From NCBI RefSeq assembly GCF_016587435.1, contig NZ_BNJJ01000002.1, forward strand, positions 539,991 through 603,990: a stretch of DNA of 64,000 nt, read 5' to 3'. Source of the DNA: Dictyobacter formicarum. GTDB lineage: Bacteria > Chloroflexota > Ktedonobacteria > Ktedonobacterales > Ktedonobacteraceae. This document shows, piece after piece, positions 44,338 through 52,999 of this stretch (its first letter is position 1; each line of letters begins with the position of its first letter). Both the position numbers and the translations under genes were made by a program. Under the pieces are notes generated by a model. The model made no database searches, was not told the DNA's origin, and saw only the letters and a program-made list of their open reading frames with translations.

Positions 44338-45552
44338 ATGGCAGACAACAAGAGGAAAAGGCAAACTAGGCGCGACCAGGGAGAAGGAAGCATTACCAAA
44401 CGGAGCGACGGCCGTTGGGCAGTGAGTATACGCATCCGCGGAAAGCGCATTTTCAAGTACGCCAAGGATGAAAAAGAAGCCAAGGCCATACTCAAAGCCT
44501 TAAAGAAAGAAATCGAACAGGGAGTGAAACCGGATGCGCCCAAATTCACGGTCGCATCCTATCTGGAGTACTGGTTGAAAGTTCACAGAGCAGGTATTCG
44601 AGACTCGACCTACGTGACCTATACGACCTGCATCAAACAGATCATGCTGGTTCTGGGATCCAATCGGCTCTCCTCACTTTCCGGTGACCAGATACAGCTG
44701 GGGTACATAAAGATGCAGAAAGAGCTGGGGCTGTCATTTGGCACCATGAAATTAACGCACACCATCTTCAGGGCAGCGCTGAATGACGCAGTAAAGTGGG
44801 GATACATCGCAATGAATCCCGCCAGGCATGTGGAGGTATCAAAGATCCCGCGAACACATCATCACGCGCTCACCATTGAGCAGGCGAAGCAGCTCCTCCG
44901 CTATACAGACGGGGACACGTACGTCAGCAGCCAGATGACCTGCCTCCTCACACTGGCCATCGCGACAGGCATGCGCAGGGGCGAGATGCTAGGGCTGAAA
45001 TGGGGCGACATCGACATGGACGCGAAAACAGTGTTCATCACCCGTACCGTCTCCTACCTTACGGTCGATGGGCAGACGAAGTACATTGAAACGCCACCCA
45101 AGACGGATTACAGCAAACGCCGGATCCAAATCCCAGACTTCGTGATGGCGGAAATCCAGAAGCAGAAGGCTCGCCAGGCTGAACAGCGGCTCAAGGCAGG
45201 GCCGGGTTGGGAGGTGCGCGACCTGGTCTTCAGCAATGCATTCGGGTCCTACTTTAACCCGCGCAGCGTCTCGCGGTACTTCGAACTGGCCCTGAAAAAG
45301 GCGGGCCTGGAGCACATCCGCTTCCACGATCTCCGCCACAGCGCAGCATCCATCCTGATGGCCATGAACGTCCACCCCAAGGTGGTCCAGGAACTGCTCG
45401 GACACAGCAGCATCAGCATCACCATGAACATCTACTCCCATACGGACCCATCGCTACAGCGCCAAGCCATGGACGATTTACATACCAAATTTGGTTTCAA
45501 AAACGATGATGATGATGATGATGCAAATGCGGTAGGGGCGAAGAAAAAATAG
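44338..45552 (+). CDS. int: Tyrosine-type site-specific integrase
   Basis: The 404-residue recombinase has an N-terminal AP2-like arm-binding domain (GEGSITKRSDGRWAVSIRIRG), a core-binding SAM-like domain (about 65-160) and a catalytic domain. The catalytic residues are Arg in TGMRRGEMLGLKW, the His-x2-Arg box HDLRHSAAS, His in LGHSSISITMNIYSH and the nucleophilic Tyr in the same segment. It ends with a run of seven Asp and then Lys residues, encoded by a GAT microsatellite. It is the last gene of the element, so the right attachment site should lie just after 45552. Confidence 0.95.
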   Translation: MADNKRKRQTRRDQGEGSITKRSDGRWAVSIRIRGKRIFKYAKDEKEAKAILKALKKEIEQGVKPDAPKFTVASYLEYWLKVHRAGIRDSTYVTYTTCIKQIMLVLGSNRLSSLSGDQIQLGYIKMQKELGLSFGTMKLTHTIFRAALNDAVKWGYIAMNPARHVEVSKIPRTHHHALTIEQAKQLLRYTDGDTYVSSQMTCLLTLAIATGMRRGEMLGLKWGDIDMDAKTVFITRTVSYLTVDGQTKYIETPPKTDYSKRRIQIPDFVMAEIQKQKARQAEQRLKAGPGWEVRDLVFSNAFGSYFNPRSVSRYFELALKKAGLEHIRFHDLRHSAASILMAMNVHPKVVQELLGHSSISITMNIYSHTDPSLQRQAMDDLHTKFGFKNDDDDDDANAVGAKKK

Positions 45553-45588
45553 GATCTTCATCCTTGCAAGATGAATGAGAAAAACGGA

Positions 45589-45621
45589 AGGAGGGAAAGA
45601 AACAAAAAGCTCATCCCTCCT
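45589..45621. repeat. Inverted repeat after the integrase gene
   Basis: AGGAGGGA pairs with TCCCTCCT around 17 nt. It lies in the 129 bp between the convergent integrase and DUF4352-like genes and may act as a terminator, though without a T tract. Confidence 0.5.
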
Positions 45622-45681
45622 GACCGCCGCACATAAATCTTCAGCGTCCGTTGATACAACCTACTCGATGATCTTGAGGAG

Positions 45682-46353
45682 TTAGAAGTTGAGAGCCACA
45701 GGATCGAACTTAATGGCTGGTGAATCTGAGAAAGATCCTTTCTTCATGTCCACGTTTAATTGATATTGTTGACCGACATTTGGAAGAAAGGAGAACACGA
45801 CCTGTGTTTGAGCAGTCGCCGAAGCCGCAAGCCCACGTAAGGGATTAATATATTGACTATTAGCGTCATAACCGACCATTTCTCCAGTGCCATCATACGC
45901 CGTATTCTCAAGCCCGGTAATGAGTTGAAATTGATCACAATAAAAGTTCTGTTGCTGATTCGTTTTATTTGTCAAAGTGATCGCAAAGGTCATTTTCGCA
46001 AGCGAGTCGTCAACGGTAATACTATTAATCGTGATAAGAACTGGGTCATCACAACCGCCGCAAGTTAACGTTTTATTGACTTGAATTACACCCGAAGGAG
46101 CAGGTTTGGGAGACGGGGTAGCGGTGGGAGACGGGGTCGGGGACGGTGAGGACGCTTGCGTTGGTATCTGTGTTGAACTTGTATGTTGATGAGAAAGTTC
46201 TGTTGGGGAGGGAGTTGTTCCTTGTGAATGAAGTAATCCGGGATTGGGGACAAACCAGACAAAGATTGCCCAAATGATTGCCAGGATCGTACAAAACGTT
46301 GCGATACCCGTTATCCATGGATGGGAGAGGCTATTCATGATCTTCTTAAACAT
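45682..46353 (-). CDS. Membrane-anchored DUF4352-like protein
   Basis: The start at 46353 has GAGGAT eight nt upstream; an ATG two codons earlier is too close to it. The 223-residue product has one N-terminal membrane helix (WITGIATFCTILAIIWAIFV), a long Ser/Pro/Thr linker, and a C-terminal immunoglobulin-like domain (LTCGGCDDPVLITINSITV, FAITLTNKTNQQQNFYCDQFQL) of the DUF4352 type. It is probably exposed outside the membrane. Function unknown. Confidence 0.72.
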   Translation of the reverse strand: MFKKIMNSLSHPWITGIATFCTILAIIWAIFVWFVPNPGLLHSQGTTPSPTELSHQHTSSTQIPTQASSPSPTPSPTATPSPKPAPSGVIQVNKTLTCGGCDDPVLITINSITVDDSLAKMTFAITLTNKTNQQQNFYCDQFQLITGLENTAYDGTGEMVGYDANSQYINPLRGLAASATAQTQVVFSFLPNVGQQYQLNVDMKKGSFSDSPAIKFDPVALNF

Positions 46354-46712
46354 CTTCATATCCTCACTAAGTATTTATAATGTTAGGGATGAATGCCATT
46401 CGAAGTTAATACATTTAAGTATATAACACAAAACTTAAGTAATGGGGATAAAAACGCATCTTCCCAAAAAATGATATACTAAACGGCTATAATAAGACTC
46501 ATAATTTAAAACAAAAGAAATGTGGATTGTAAGGTGGAATGGGGGAAGATGACAAAGCAGTGAAATGCGATTTTATAAAGAATTTTCATGACTTGACCAT
46601 GAAAAGGACAAAAAGTTACAATTGTCATCATTTGGATGGCGCTCCATCCTTCCCGGTAAATCTACCTAGCATCGCCAGATAAAATGCGCAAAAAGTGCCT
46701 TTTTCCAGAAAG

Positions 46713-46734
46713 TGGATGTCAAAGTGGATGTCAA
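46713..46734. repeat. Two 12-bp units identical to those of copy A
   Basis: GTGGATGTCAAA followed by GTGGATGTCA is identical to the units at 9896-9917 but lies 86 bp before copy B and without the rest of the repeat. Confidence 0.75.
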
Positions 46735-46819
46735 CCATACCCTTTGGAAAAATGTGCCCTCTGCTAGAACAGCCTGAGAAGCCAATTAAGCGGGGGTACT
46801 TCTTTGTGGTGTCGTGTTA

Positions 46820-46996
46820 ATAACAATAACACAATTCCCTATTTTTGACCAGAGTATAGCCTTCTACGATGTCCCCATCAGGCTCAGCTCCCTCCATTTC
46901 TTGTGCAAAACTGTGCGCAATTGTTCTCTTTTAGTCGTGAAAATGGAGGTCAAAATGGAGGTCAGATCTTCCCCCTCTCAAACGGCAATACAAGCG
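46820..46996. repeat. Dispersed repeat copy B
   Basis: Aligned with 9773-9961 in the same orientation. Its tandem units read ATGGAGGTCAAA and ATGGAGGTCAGA, two rather than three. The copies are clearly diverged, so the duplication is old. Confidence 0.85.
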
Positions 46997-47344
46997 ATTT
47001 CTTAAAAAACTCAGAGCCAACTTTACGACGGTATAAGGCTCAAACGCACTTTTGATGAGGAGGAGGGCTCATCTTCACTGTTGCTGATTTTGATAAAGCT
47101 CAAAGATTGCGCTTAAAGAAGATATGGCCAAAAGAGCCGATCTCGAATAACCTAATCAGGCAATTATTCTTCGAAACAGCACCAATGTAGGTGAGCCTTT
47201 CCGTTTTTCTTTGTTTGCTTCAGAATGAAAACTGGTGCGCGCCAGCATCCGTGCCTTCAGCATAGCAATGCTCTTCTTTGAACAATTGGGGGATAACGGT
47301 GCCGCGGGCCGCAGAACTCGATACGAGAGAGGAGATCACCAACC

Positions 47345-47635
47345 TTGTTTATTTTCTATTCCATTCATTATCCACAACCTGAAAAGGAAGCGCTGCTGGT
47401 TCAGAGTATGCACGAATTTGGCGAGCTGATGAAGAAGCAGCCAGGAAATCTTTTTCAGGCTCCCTATCCTTTCAAGGATCCCGAAAAAGGAACGCTCATG
47501 GGCATCTCTATCTGGGAATCTCGGGAGGCTTTCCAGCTAGCCCTGCCCACCTTGCAGAGCGCCCGGCAAAATAGCCCTTCTCGGGAGTGGGAAATCAAAT
47601 CACCTGAGGTTTATATGCTCGATTCGACGCTCTAA
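47345..47635 (+). CDS. Antibiotic biosynthesis monooxygenase-like small protein
   Basis: The frame starts with TTG at 47345, with GAGGAG about 11 nt upstream. The 96-residue product (YPQPEKEALLVQSMHEFGELMKKQPG, GTLMGISIWESREAFQLAL) fits the dimeric ferredoxin-like ABM fold, with the typical IWES strand before a helix. These small proteins include quinol monooxygenases and heme-degrading enzymes; the substrate is unknown. It has no obvious partner nearby. Confidence 0.6.
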   Translation: MFIFYSIHYPQPEKEALLVQSMHEFGELMKKQPGNLFQAPYPFKDPEKGTLMGISIWESREAFQLALPTLQSARQNSPSREWEIKSPEVYMLDSTL

Positions 47636-47986
47636 GCACACACCTTTGCTGAGAATGTAAGAAGAGAAGCAAAAGAAGCCAAACGGAGGACCAAGCAGAA
47701 GGTCTGCCCAGAGACATAAGGTAGCCGTGTCAAGTTCATACCGCACGCATAAACGCATAAGCGGAGCAAATCAAACTTGGCGCGGCCACACTTTACGCTT
47801 GATCAGTTTTAAGCGGGTGACATGGTCTTTCATTTGCCCATTGTTTAACACGCTTTGCTGCTCAGGTATTCTCCCTCATCATCAAAAGTGCGTTTGAGCC
47901 AAATAAAACAGATAATTTCTTTACAATTCCTCTGGGTCTAGACTTCTTTGAATACCTCCCTAACAAAAGGGATTAAGAGCCCTTTT
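47636..47986. other. 351-bp spacer before the TPR pseudogene
   Basis: Nothing recognisable beyond AT-rich sequence. Confidence 0.5.
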
Positions 47987-48275
47987 CTATTCGCCTTGTT
48001 TTGTGTCAGATTTCTTTTTTTGTAAGAAAATGTAATAGTTCGCACGAAACATTTGAGCCTGAGGGTGCTCTATTCCCAGGCACAGCTCCCAAATGTGTAA
48101 GGCGCGCTGGTAGAGCAGCTCCGCCTCGTGATAACGCGCGCGAGCATGAAGGTAGGATGCTAACTCATAGAGCAAACGGCTCGCCTCCCGGCTGATGATC
48201 TGGTACTGTTGGATGATCTGCGCTCCTGTAAGTGCTTGAATCAGAAGCCGTTCACATTGCGACTAGGTGCGCAGA
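47987..48275 (-). pseudogene. Remnant of a TIR-NB-ARC-TPR gene (TPR part)
   Basis: The conceptual translation QCERLLIQAL, IIQQYQIISREASRLLYELASYLHARARYHEAELLYQRALHIWE and the C-terminus EHPQAQMFRANY match the region just before and inside the TPRs of the gene at 10038-12563. Only one TPR unit remains, joined directly to the C-terminal end. A TAG stop stands where the intact gene has Trp (RT-stop-SQC against RTWPQC), and similarity fades upstream at about 48275. So both copies of the dispersed repeat have a TPR gene on their right. Confidence 0.82.
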
Positions 48276-48526
48276 TCGAACACGAAGATAGCTGATTTTC
48301 CCCGCAATATATTGAGATACAGCTGTATGACACATTATCATTGCAATAATCATAAGGGTAACAAAAGTTATATCGACAAAAACGGTCACTTATGGTTGGC
48401 ATATTGATATTTTTTTAATAGTCGAGCGTTCTATAACACAAGAAGATTTTTTCGTCACTTCATTGCATGTTCTACCAGAGAGGCATAAGCATGTAAGCCA
48501 TGTTTATCAATGGAGATTGAAAATGT
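48276..48526. other. 250-bp spacer before the ABC ATPase gene
   Basis: AT-rich, presumably holds the promoter of the ATPase gene. No clear boxes. Confidence 0.4.
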
Positions 48527-49669
48527 ATGAGTAAGCTGGAAGTACAAAATATTTCGAAGCAGTACGGCGATAAGCTGGCCGTTAACGATGTCAGCTTTAC
48601 AGTCGATGAGGGTGAACTATTTGTGTTACTGGGACCGTCTGACAGTGGGAAAACGACTATACTACGTATGATTTGTGGCTTTGAAGAACCCGATACTGGT
48701 AATATCTTGCTCAATGGACAGGATATCACCTTGTGGGAGTCCGCTCAGCGCAATATTGCGGTTGTATTTCAGGATTATGGCATCAACCCTACGATGACGG
48801 TCTACGAAAATATTGCTCAGAGTCTGCGTTTTCGTCGGCTACCCAGAGCTGAGGTGGAGTTGCGCGTGCACATGGTAGCAGAGATGCTCGGACTCAAAGA
48901 AAAATTACCGCGTCAACCAAGAAATCTTTCTGGTGGTGAGCTCCAGCGCGTGGCAATCGGGCGCGTAATGGTTAAAGATGCAGATATTTATCTTTTCGAT
49001 GAGCCAATCTCGCAGCTGGATCCTGGCACGCGCCGGCGTACGCGCCAGGAAATTTTGATGGTGCAGCGCATCAAGAAAAAACCTGGTATCTTCATTACTC
49101 AGGATCACTACGAGGCCTTTAGCATGGCTAATCATATCGGTGTGATCTCTGAGGGACGTATTCAGCAAATAGGCACTCCAGATGAACTCATCCAGACACC
49201 CGCTAATCTATTTGTGGCCCGCTTCCTGACTGACCCACCACTCAATATTATCGAGGGATATATTCAACTCATCGGGACTCGCTATCAACTGCGCACAGAC
49301 AGCCTTAGTATGTCTTTTCCACCTCAATGGACGCCATTGCTCTCGCGGCTCGGGCCCCAATCAAAAATCATACTGGGCATACGTCCCAACATTATTGTGC
49401 CAGAATGGTCCATCAATGGTATGGGGGCAACCCCTCGTGTGATGATGCGCTCTCAGGTAATCCATTCTGGGCCTATGATGGGCCACCGAACAGTGATATT
49501 ACGTGTAAGCCAGCATACAGAATTGATGGCTGAATTTAAGGATAACGTTGCTATCCACAATGGCCAGATCTTAACTATCGCGATCAATCCCGATCAAATA
49601 TTCTTTTTTCACCCTCATACTGAAGAGCTTTTGAATCCTACCGCCCGATCGGTCTTTAGCTTGCATTAA
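48527..49669 (+). CDS. Orphan MalK/UgpC-like ABC transporter ATP-binding protein
   Basis: The 380-residue ATPase has Walker A GPSDSGKT at 36-43 (Asp where most have Gly), Q-loop FQDYG, signature LSGGELQRVAIGR, Walker B YLFDEP and a C-terminal OB-like regulatory domain as in sugar importers. The H-loop reads TQDHYEA where the family has THDQxEA, so the switch His is replaced by Gln and a His appears two residues later. No permease or binding protein is adjacent, so it may serve a distant importer. ATPase activity could be weakened. Confidence 0.85.
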   Translation: MSKLEVQNISKQYGDKLAVNDVSFTVDEGELFVLLGPSDSGKTTILRMICGFEEPDTGNILLNGQDITLWESAQRNIAVVFQDYGINPTMTVYENIAQSLRFRRLPRAEVELRVHMVAEMLGLKEKLPRQPRNLSGGELQRVAIGRVMVKDADIYLFDEPISQLDPGTRRRTRQEILMVQRIKKKPGIFITQDHYEAFSMANHIGVISEGRIQQIGTPDELIQTPANLFVARFLTDPPLNIIEGYIQLIGTRYQLRTDSLSMSFPPQWTPLLSRLGPQSKIILGIRPNIIVPEWSINGMGATPRVMMRSQVIHSGPMMGHRTVILRVSQHTELMAEFKDNVAIHNGQILTIAINPDQIFFFHPHTEELLNPTARSVFSLH

Positions 49670-49766
49670 GATAAACAGTTAAGGTCGATATTTATTTTTA
49701 CGCCAGACGGCTGGTCCATGCCAGGCTCCCTCTAAGATCAAATAAAAAGCCGCCAAAGGATTCAGC

Positions 49767-49916
49767 ATGGACCAATTCTTCAACTCGCTAGCTGAAGGCG
49801 CAGGCCATCTCATATATCACAATGAGCATGGAACCTTTGCGCCAGCTCAGTACAATGGGGAGGGCGTCTTTCAGCTGGATAGATCAGACGGCGATGCTAT
49901 TATCTGTGAGGAGTAG
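49767..49916 (+). CDS. Possible 49-residue small protein
   Basis: ATG at 49767 has AAAGGA seven nt upstream. The product (DQFFNSLAEGAGHLIYHNEH, then GTFAPAQYNGEGVFQLDR) is acidic and looks protein-like. It overlaps the 3' end of the convergent ABC-2 ATPase gene by 33 bp. No family recognised. Confidence 0.4.
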   Translation: MDQFFNSLAEGAGHLIYHNEHGTFAPAQYNGEGVFQLDRSDGDAIICEE

Positions 49917-50942
49917 ATTCTCTTCGTAGATGCGTCGAATAACATCCTCAATTTCTGGTTCCTTGAAAGTGACATCGTGCAGGCGATGGCGTGCTCCTAA
50001 CCATGCCACTAATTCATGCGCCGGCATCGTAGCTCGCCCAAACCTCAATTCAAGTCGTGGCCCATCTAGCTTCTGCACAGACACACCAGATGGAAGTTCA
50101 GACAGGATAGGAAGCCCGGACTCATCCCGGGGCAACATTGATAGGACCGCGGTCTCGCCCGCCTCCAGGACAGCGACCAGTGTACGTTGACCACCAAAAC
50201 GCTCACGGATAGTGTCGACTGTGCCATCATAAAGTTTACGTCCATGGTCAATAATCAGCATACGCGGGCAGAGTGTTTCAATATCATCCATATCGTGTGT
50301 GGTAATCAGGACGGTGGTGCCACGTTCCGCATTCAATGATAACAGAAACTCACGAATCCGCGCCTTGGCAACTACATCCAGACCGATGGTAGGCTCGTCA
50401 AGATATAATAATTCTGGCTCATGCAATAGAGCTGCTACCAGGTCGCCTCGCATACGCTGCCCTAGAGAAAGCTGGCGCACTGGTGTATCAATAAACTCAT
50501 CCAGGTCCAGCATCTTACGTAGATGGTTAAGATTCTGCTGGTGGCGCTGTTCTGGTACACGATAGAGGTGACGCAGTAACTGCAATGAGTCCCGCAGCGG
50601 CAAATCCCACCACAATTGAGTCCGTTGTCCAAAAACCACACCGATACGGCTCGCCAGTTCACGACGCTGACGAACAGGAAGCAACCCTGCCACGCGTAAC
50701 CGGCCCGCCGAGGGCATTAAAATGCCAGTCAACATCTTAATTGTGGTACTTTTGCCAGCGCCATTGGGTCCTACCAGGCCAATCATCTCGCCTTGTTGCA
50801 CCTGCAACATCAGGTCCTGGACAGCCGCTACAGTACGTACCTCAGGGTCGACGATACTACGCATACTTCCCAGCAATCCGGGACGACGTCTGGCGATACG
50901 AAATGTTTTGCTTAAGCCTTCGGCTTCAATCATCATTGTCAT
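49884..50942 (-). CDS. ABC-2 type exporter ATP-binding protein
   Basis: The 352-residue ATPase has Walker A GPNGAGKST near residue 59, signature LSLGQRMRG, Walker B LLYLDEPTIGLD and H-loop ITTHDMDD, all intact. The C-terminal region resembles the extension of DrrA/CcmA-like exporters. AAAGGA precedes ATG. It is the last gene of an operon with two DUF990-type permeases, forming an exporter for an unknown substrate such as a drug or lipid. Confidence 0.92.
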   Translation of the reverse strand: MTMMIEAEGLSKTFRIARRRPGLLGSMRSIVDPEVRTVAAVQDLMLQVQQGEMIGLVGPNGAGKSTTIKMLTGILMPSAGRLRVAGLLPVRQRRELASRIGVVFGQRTQLWWDLPLRDSLQLLRHLYRVPEQRHQQNLNHLRKMLDLDEFIDTPVRQLSLGQRMRGDLVAALLHEPELLYLDEPTIGLDVVAKARIREFLLSLNAERGTTVLITTHDMDDIETLCPRMLIIDHGRKLYDGTVDTIRERFGGQRTLVAVLEAGETAVLSMLPRDESGLPILSELPSGVSVQKLDGPRLELRFGRATMPAHELVAWLGARHRLHDVTFKEPEIEDVIRRIYEENLLLTDNSIAV

Positions 50943-50976
50943 GGATTATTCCTTTATTTGCTCTATAACAAGCCTG

Positions 50977-51795
50977 CTAACTACCAGTGCTCTGATAGTG
51001 ATGCACGCCCACAATCCAGATCCAACCTGCTATCAGCGCAAAGACCAGCGCGGCACAAGGAGAGGCAAAGGCCAGTTCTCGCGGTAAACCAAAGGGTAGT
51101 GGTCGATCCAATATATAACAGGTTGGTACGTAAGAGGCGAAAGCCACGGGCACGATAAATAGAAAGAAACGCTGGAGCACTTGATGATAAATCGTTAGTG
51201 GATAGCTGAGCATTTCACGAGCCCCGTAGGTCAGAATATTGGTAACCTCGGTGGTCTCGACCGTCCAGAAGCACAATGTAGCTCCCAACAATAAAATTGA
51301 AGTGAAGATGACAGTTCCGCTAACGATACTGATGCATAGCACAATCAGCTTGTCAGGGCTCCAATGTAGCGGGGGCAAAAAATGCAATGCCAGCGCAAAT
51401 GCCAGCACTCCTTGAGTAATACGGCCAAGGCGGCGCAGGCGAAAATCACTACCAATTACCTGGACAAAAGCATTCACGGGGCGCAGCAGTATCCGATCAA
51501 ATTCGCCACGCACGATCAGCACGGAAAAGTTGTCGATGCCAGCTCCAATCATTTCTGACAGCCCAAAACTCAATGACATGACTGCAGCTAGCATCGCTAC
51601 TTCGCCCACATGCCAACCTAGCAGCGTCGGAAAGGGAATAAAATACAGCAATAAAGAGAGAAACTCCAGTCCCGTTACACCCAGATATGTAAAGATGTCC
51701 AGGAATAAATTCAGCTTGTATTGCGTCTGCGACTTCAATTGGATCAAAATCAGGCGCCGATAGAGCAGGAGATCGCTCCATACATTATGCAGCAT
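50977..51795 (-). CDS. ABC-2 type permease, DUF990 family (second subunit)
   Basis: The 272-residue protein has about six membrane helices and the conserved GEFDRILLRPVNAFVQVIGSDFRL loop characteristic of DUF990 permeases. It begins six nt after the first permease stop, with AAGGAAAG before ATG, and is 34 bp upstream of the ATPase gene. It pairs with the other permease to form the channel. Confidence 0.88.
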   Translation of the reverse strand: MLHNVWSDLLLYRRLILIQLKSQTQYKLNLFLDIFTYLGVTGLEFLSLLLYFIPFPTLLGWHVGEVAMLAAVMSLSFGLSEMIGAGIDNFSVLIVRGEFDRILLRPVNAFVQVIGSDFRLRRLGRITQGVLAFALALHFLPPLHWSPDKLIVLCISIVSGTVIFTSILLLGATLCFWTVETTEVTNILTYGAREMLSYPLTIYHQVLQRFFLFIVPVAFASYVPTCYILDRPLPFGLPRELAFASPCAALVFALIAGWIWIVGVHHYQSTGS

Positions 51796-51801
51796 CTTTC
51801 C

Positions 51802-52596
51802 TTAACCTCCCTGGGCGACAACGCGATGCTTCGCCACCCCTGTCAAAAGTTGAACTCCGAGCGTCAAAACAAATAGCCAGCCAAGTTGACGTACGACGTC
51901 AAATACGAGATCTGTACCTGTAATTTTCCCCAGGAATACTTCAACGGGCAGGTCCATAAAACCATGAAAAGGCAACCAGTCTACGATTCCCCGTAGCCAG
52001 GTTGGTAGGAGTGGGATAGGCACGTACATGCCAGTCAGAAACTGAGCAATGGTAATGGCAAACGTCATCATGGCACGCGCCTCAATGATCCAGAAAGCAA
52101 CTACGTTATAGAGAATGCGATAGGCAATGCCGAGCATGGCACCAACAGGCAAGACCAGGAAAAAGGCTAACCAGGATTGCCAGTTTAATGGGATACCCAG
52201 CCCAAATAGCACCATACCTATCACATAGGTAGGCAGGCCTCGAAAGAAGATGTAGTAGACATTACGTCCCATTTCACGGCTAAACCAGTAGAGGTAAAAA
52301 TCACAAGGCTTGTTCAGATCGGAAACCACATCACCGGTACGAATAGTTTGCATCAAATCATTCCAACTAAAAGGTAGCACAATCATTAAGAGGGCCTGCA
52401 TCAACCAGGTGTAGCGCAGGGTATCATGTACATCGTAACCGGACACGGCCGGACGAGCATGATACAGCGCAATAATGACATAACTGAAAATAATGGCAAA
52501 AAAAACATTGGCGCTCAGGCCTGCCAGGTTGGCCCAACGATAGATGAGCTGGCGTCGAAAAGCCGTACGTGCCACTTCAAAGTAAAACCGTAGCAT
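51802..52596 (-). CDS. ABC-2 type permease, DUF990 family (first subunit)
   Basis: The start at 52596 has GGAG ten nt upstream (six-base spacer after GGAGAAG-like sequence) and gives MLRFYFEVARTAFRRQLIYRW, the standard N-terminus, and 264 residues. Upstream in-frame ATGs would add an unlike extension. Six membrane helices are visible, with the loop TGDVVSDLNKPCDFYLYWFSREMG corresponding to that of the second permease. First gene of the exporter operon. Confidence 0.86.
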   Translation of the reverse strand: MLRFYFEVARTAFRRQLIYRWANLAGLSANVFFAIIFSYVIIALYHARPAVSGYDVHDTLRYTWLMQALLMIVLPFSWNDLMQTIRTGDVVSDLNKPCDFYLYWFSREMGRNVYYIFFRGLPTYVIGMVLFGLGIPLNWQSWLAFFLVLPVGAMLGIAYRILYNVVAFWIIEARAMMTFAITIAQFLTGMYVPIPLLPTWLRGIVDWLPFHGFMDLPVEVFLGKITGTDLVFDVVRQLGWLFVLTLGVQLLTGVAKHRVVAQGG

Positions 52597-52999
52597 CACC
52601 TTCTCCGTCATCAAAGCTGCGAACAGCAGAACAGACCAGTAACCTGAAAGTCGGCCCTGGTCTATGCTATTTCTACAAATTTTTGACATACACATACGCA
52701 GGATGGCGCAAAACCATCCTGTAGAGCAGTTCTTTACCGCTATGCTCTTCCAGCCGTCATACACAATTGGCTTTTGCTCGGTAGCTATTTAACAAATAGT
52801 GCAGATTAGTGGCAGGAAAACTCACGGACATGCAGACAACTAAGCAGATGCAGTTGCATAGCATGAATCAAGCTACACGGCACAGAACGGACGGATATTA
52901 TAGTCGAAAAGCAGATTCCCGTCAACGCTTTTTTGTGTATGTTGCTGCTCGCGAAGCACTACAAACGCAGATGCAACAACAAGGAAAGAGGAGAAAATT
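52597..52999. other. 403-bp spacer between two minus-strand units
   Basis: No supported gene; presumably the promoter region of the exporter operon. Short frames on both strands lack ribosome sites. Confidence 0.45.

Larger units (their letters stand above)
14333..45552. mobile_element. Integrated element with its own replication module, restriction-modification cargo and tyrosine integrase
   Basis: The block begins with an XRE repressor and ends with an excisionase-like gene and a tyrosine integrase. Between them are a sigma factor, helicase, primase-helicase, family A polymerase, Dam and Dcm methyltransferases, a type I RM operon and about a dozen cargo genes, nearly all on the + strand. 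No capsid, tail, terminase, relaxase or type IV secretion gene is recognisable. The outer limits are approximate: I could not identify an exact direct repeat to serve as attL/attR, so the TIR-NB-ARC unit to the left might be inside or outside. Confidence 0.75.
46354..47344. other. 991-bp non-coding region with repeat copy B
   Basis: No supported gene. It contains two 12-bp units at 46713-46734, repeat copy B at 46820-46996, and AT-rich sequence. Confidence 0.55.

Noticed and set aside
14333..45552. Complete prophage
   Set aside because: No terminase, portal, capsid or tail gene could be recognised, so the element is not called a prophage.
45500..45700. Exact attL/attR direct repeat
   Set aside because: I compared the sequence after integrase with 12.56-12.64 kb and 14.02-14.33 kb and found only short chance matches, so no att site is reported.
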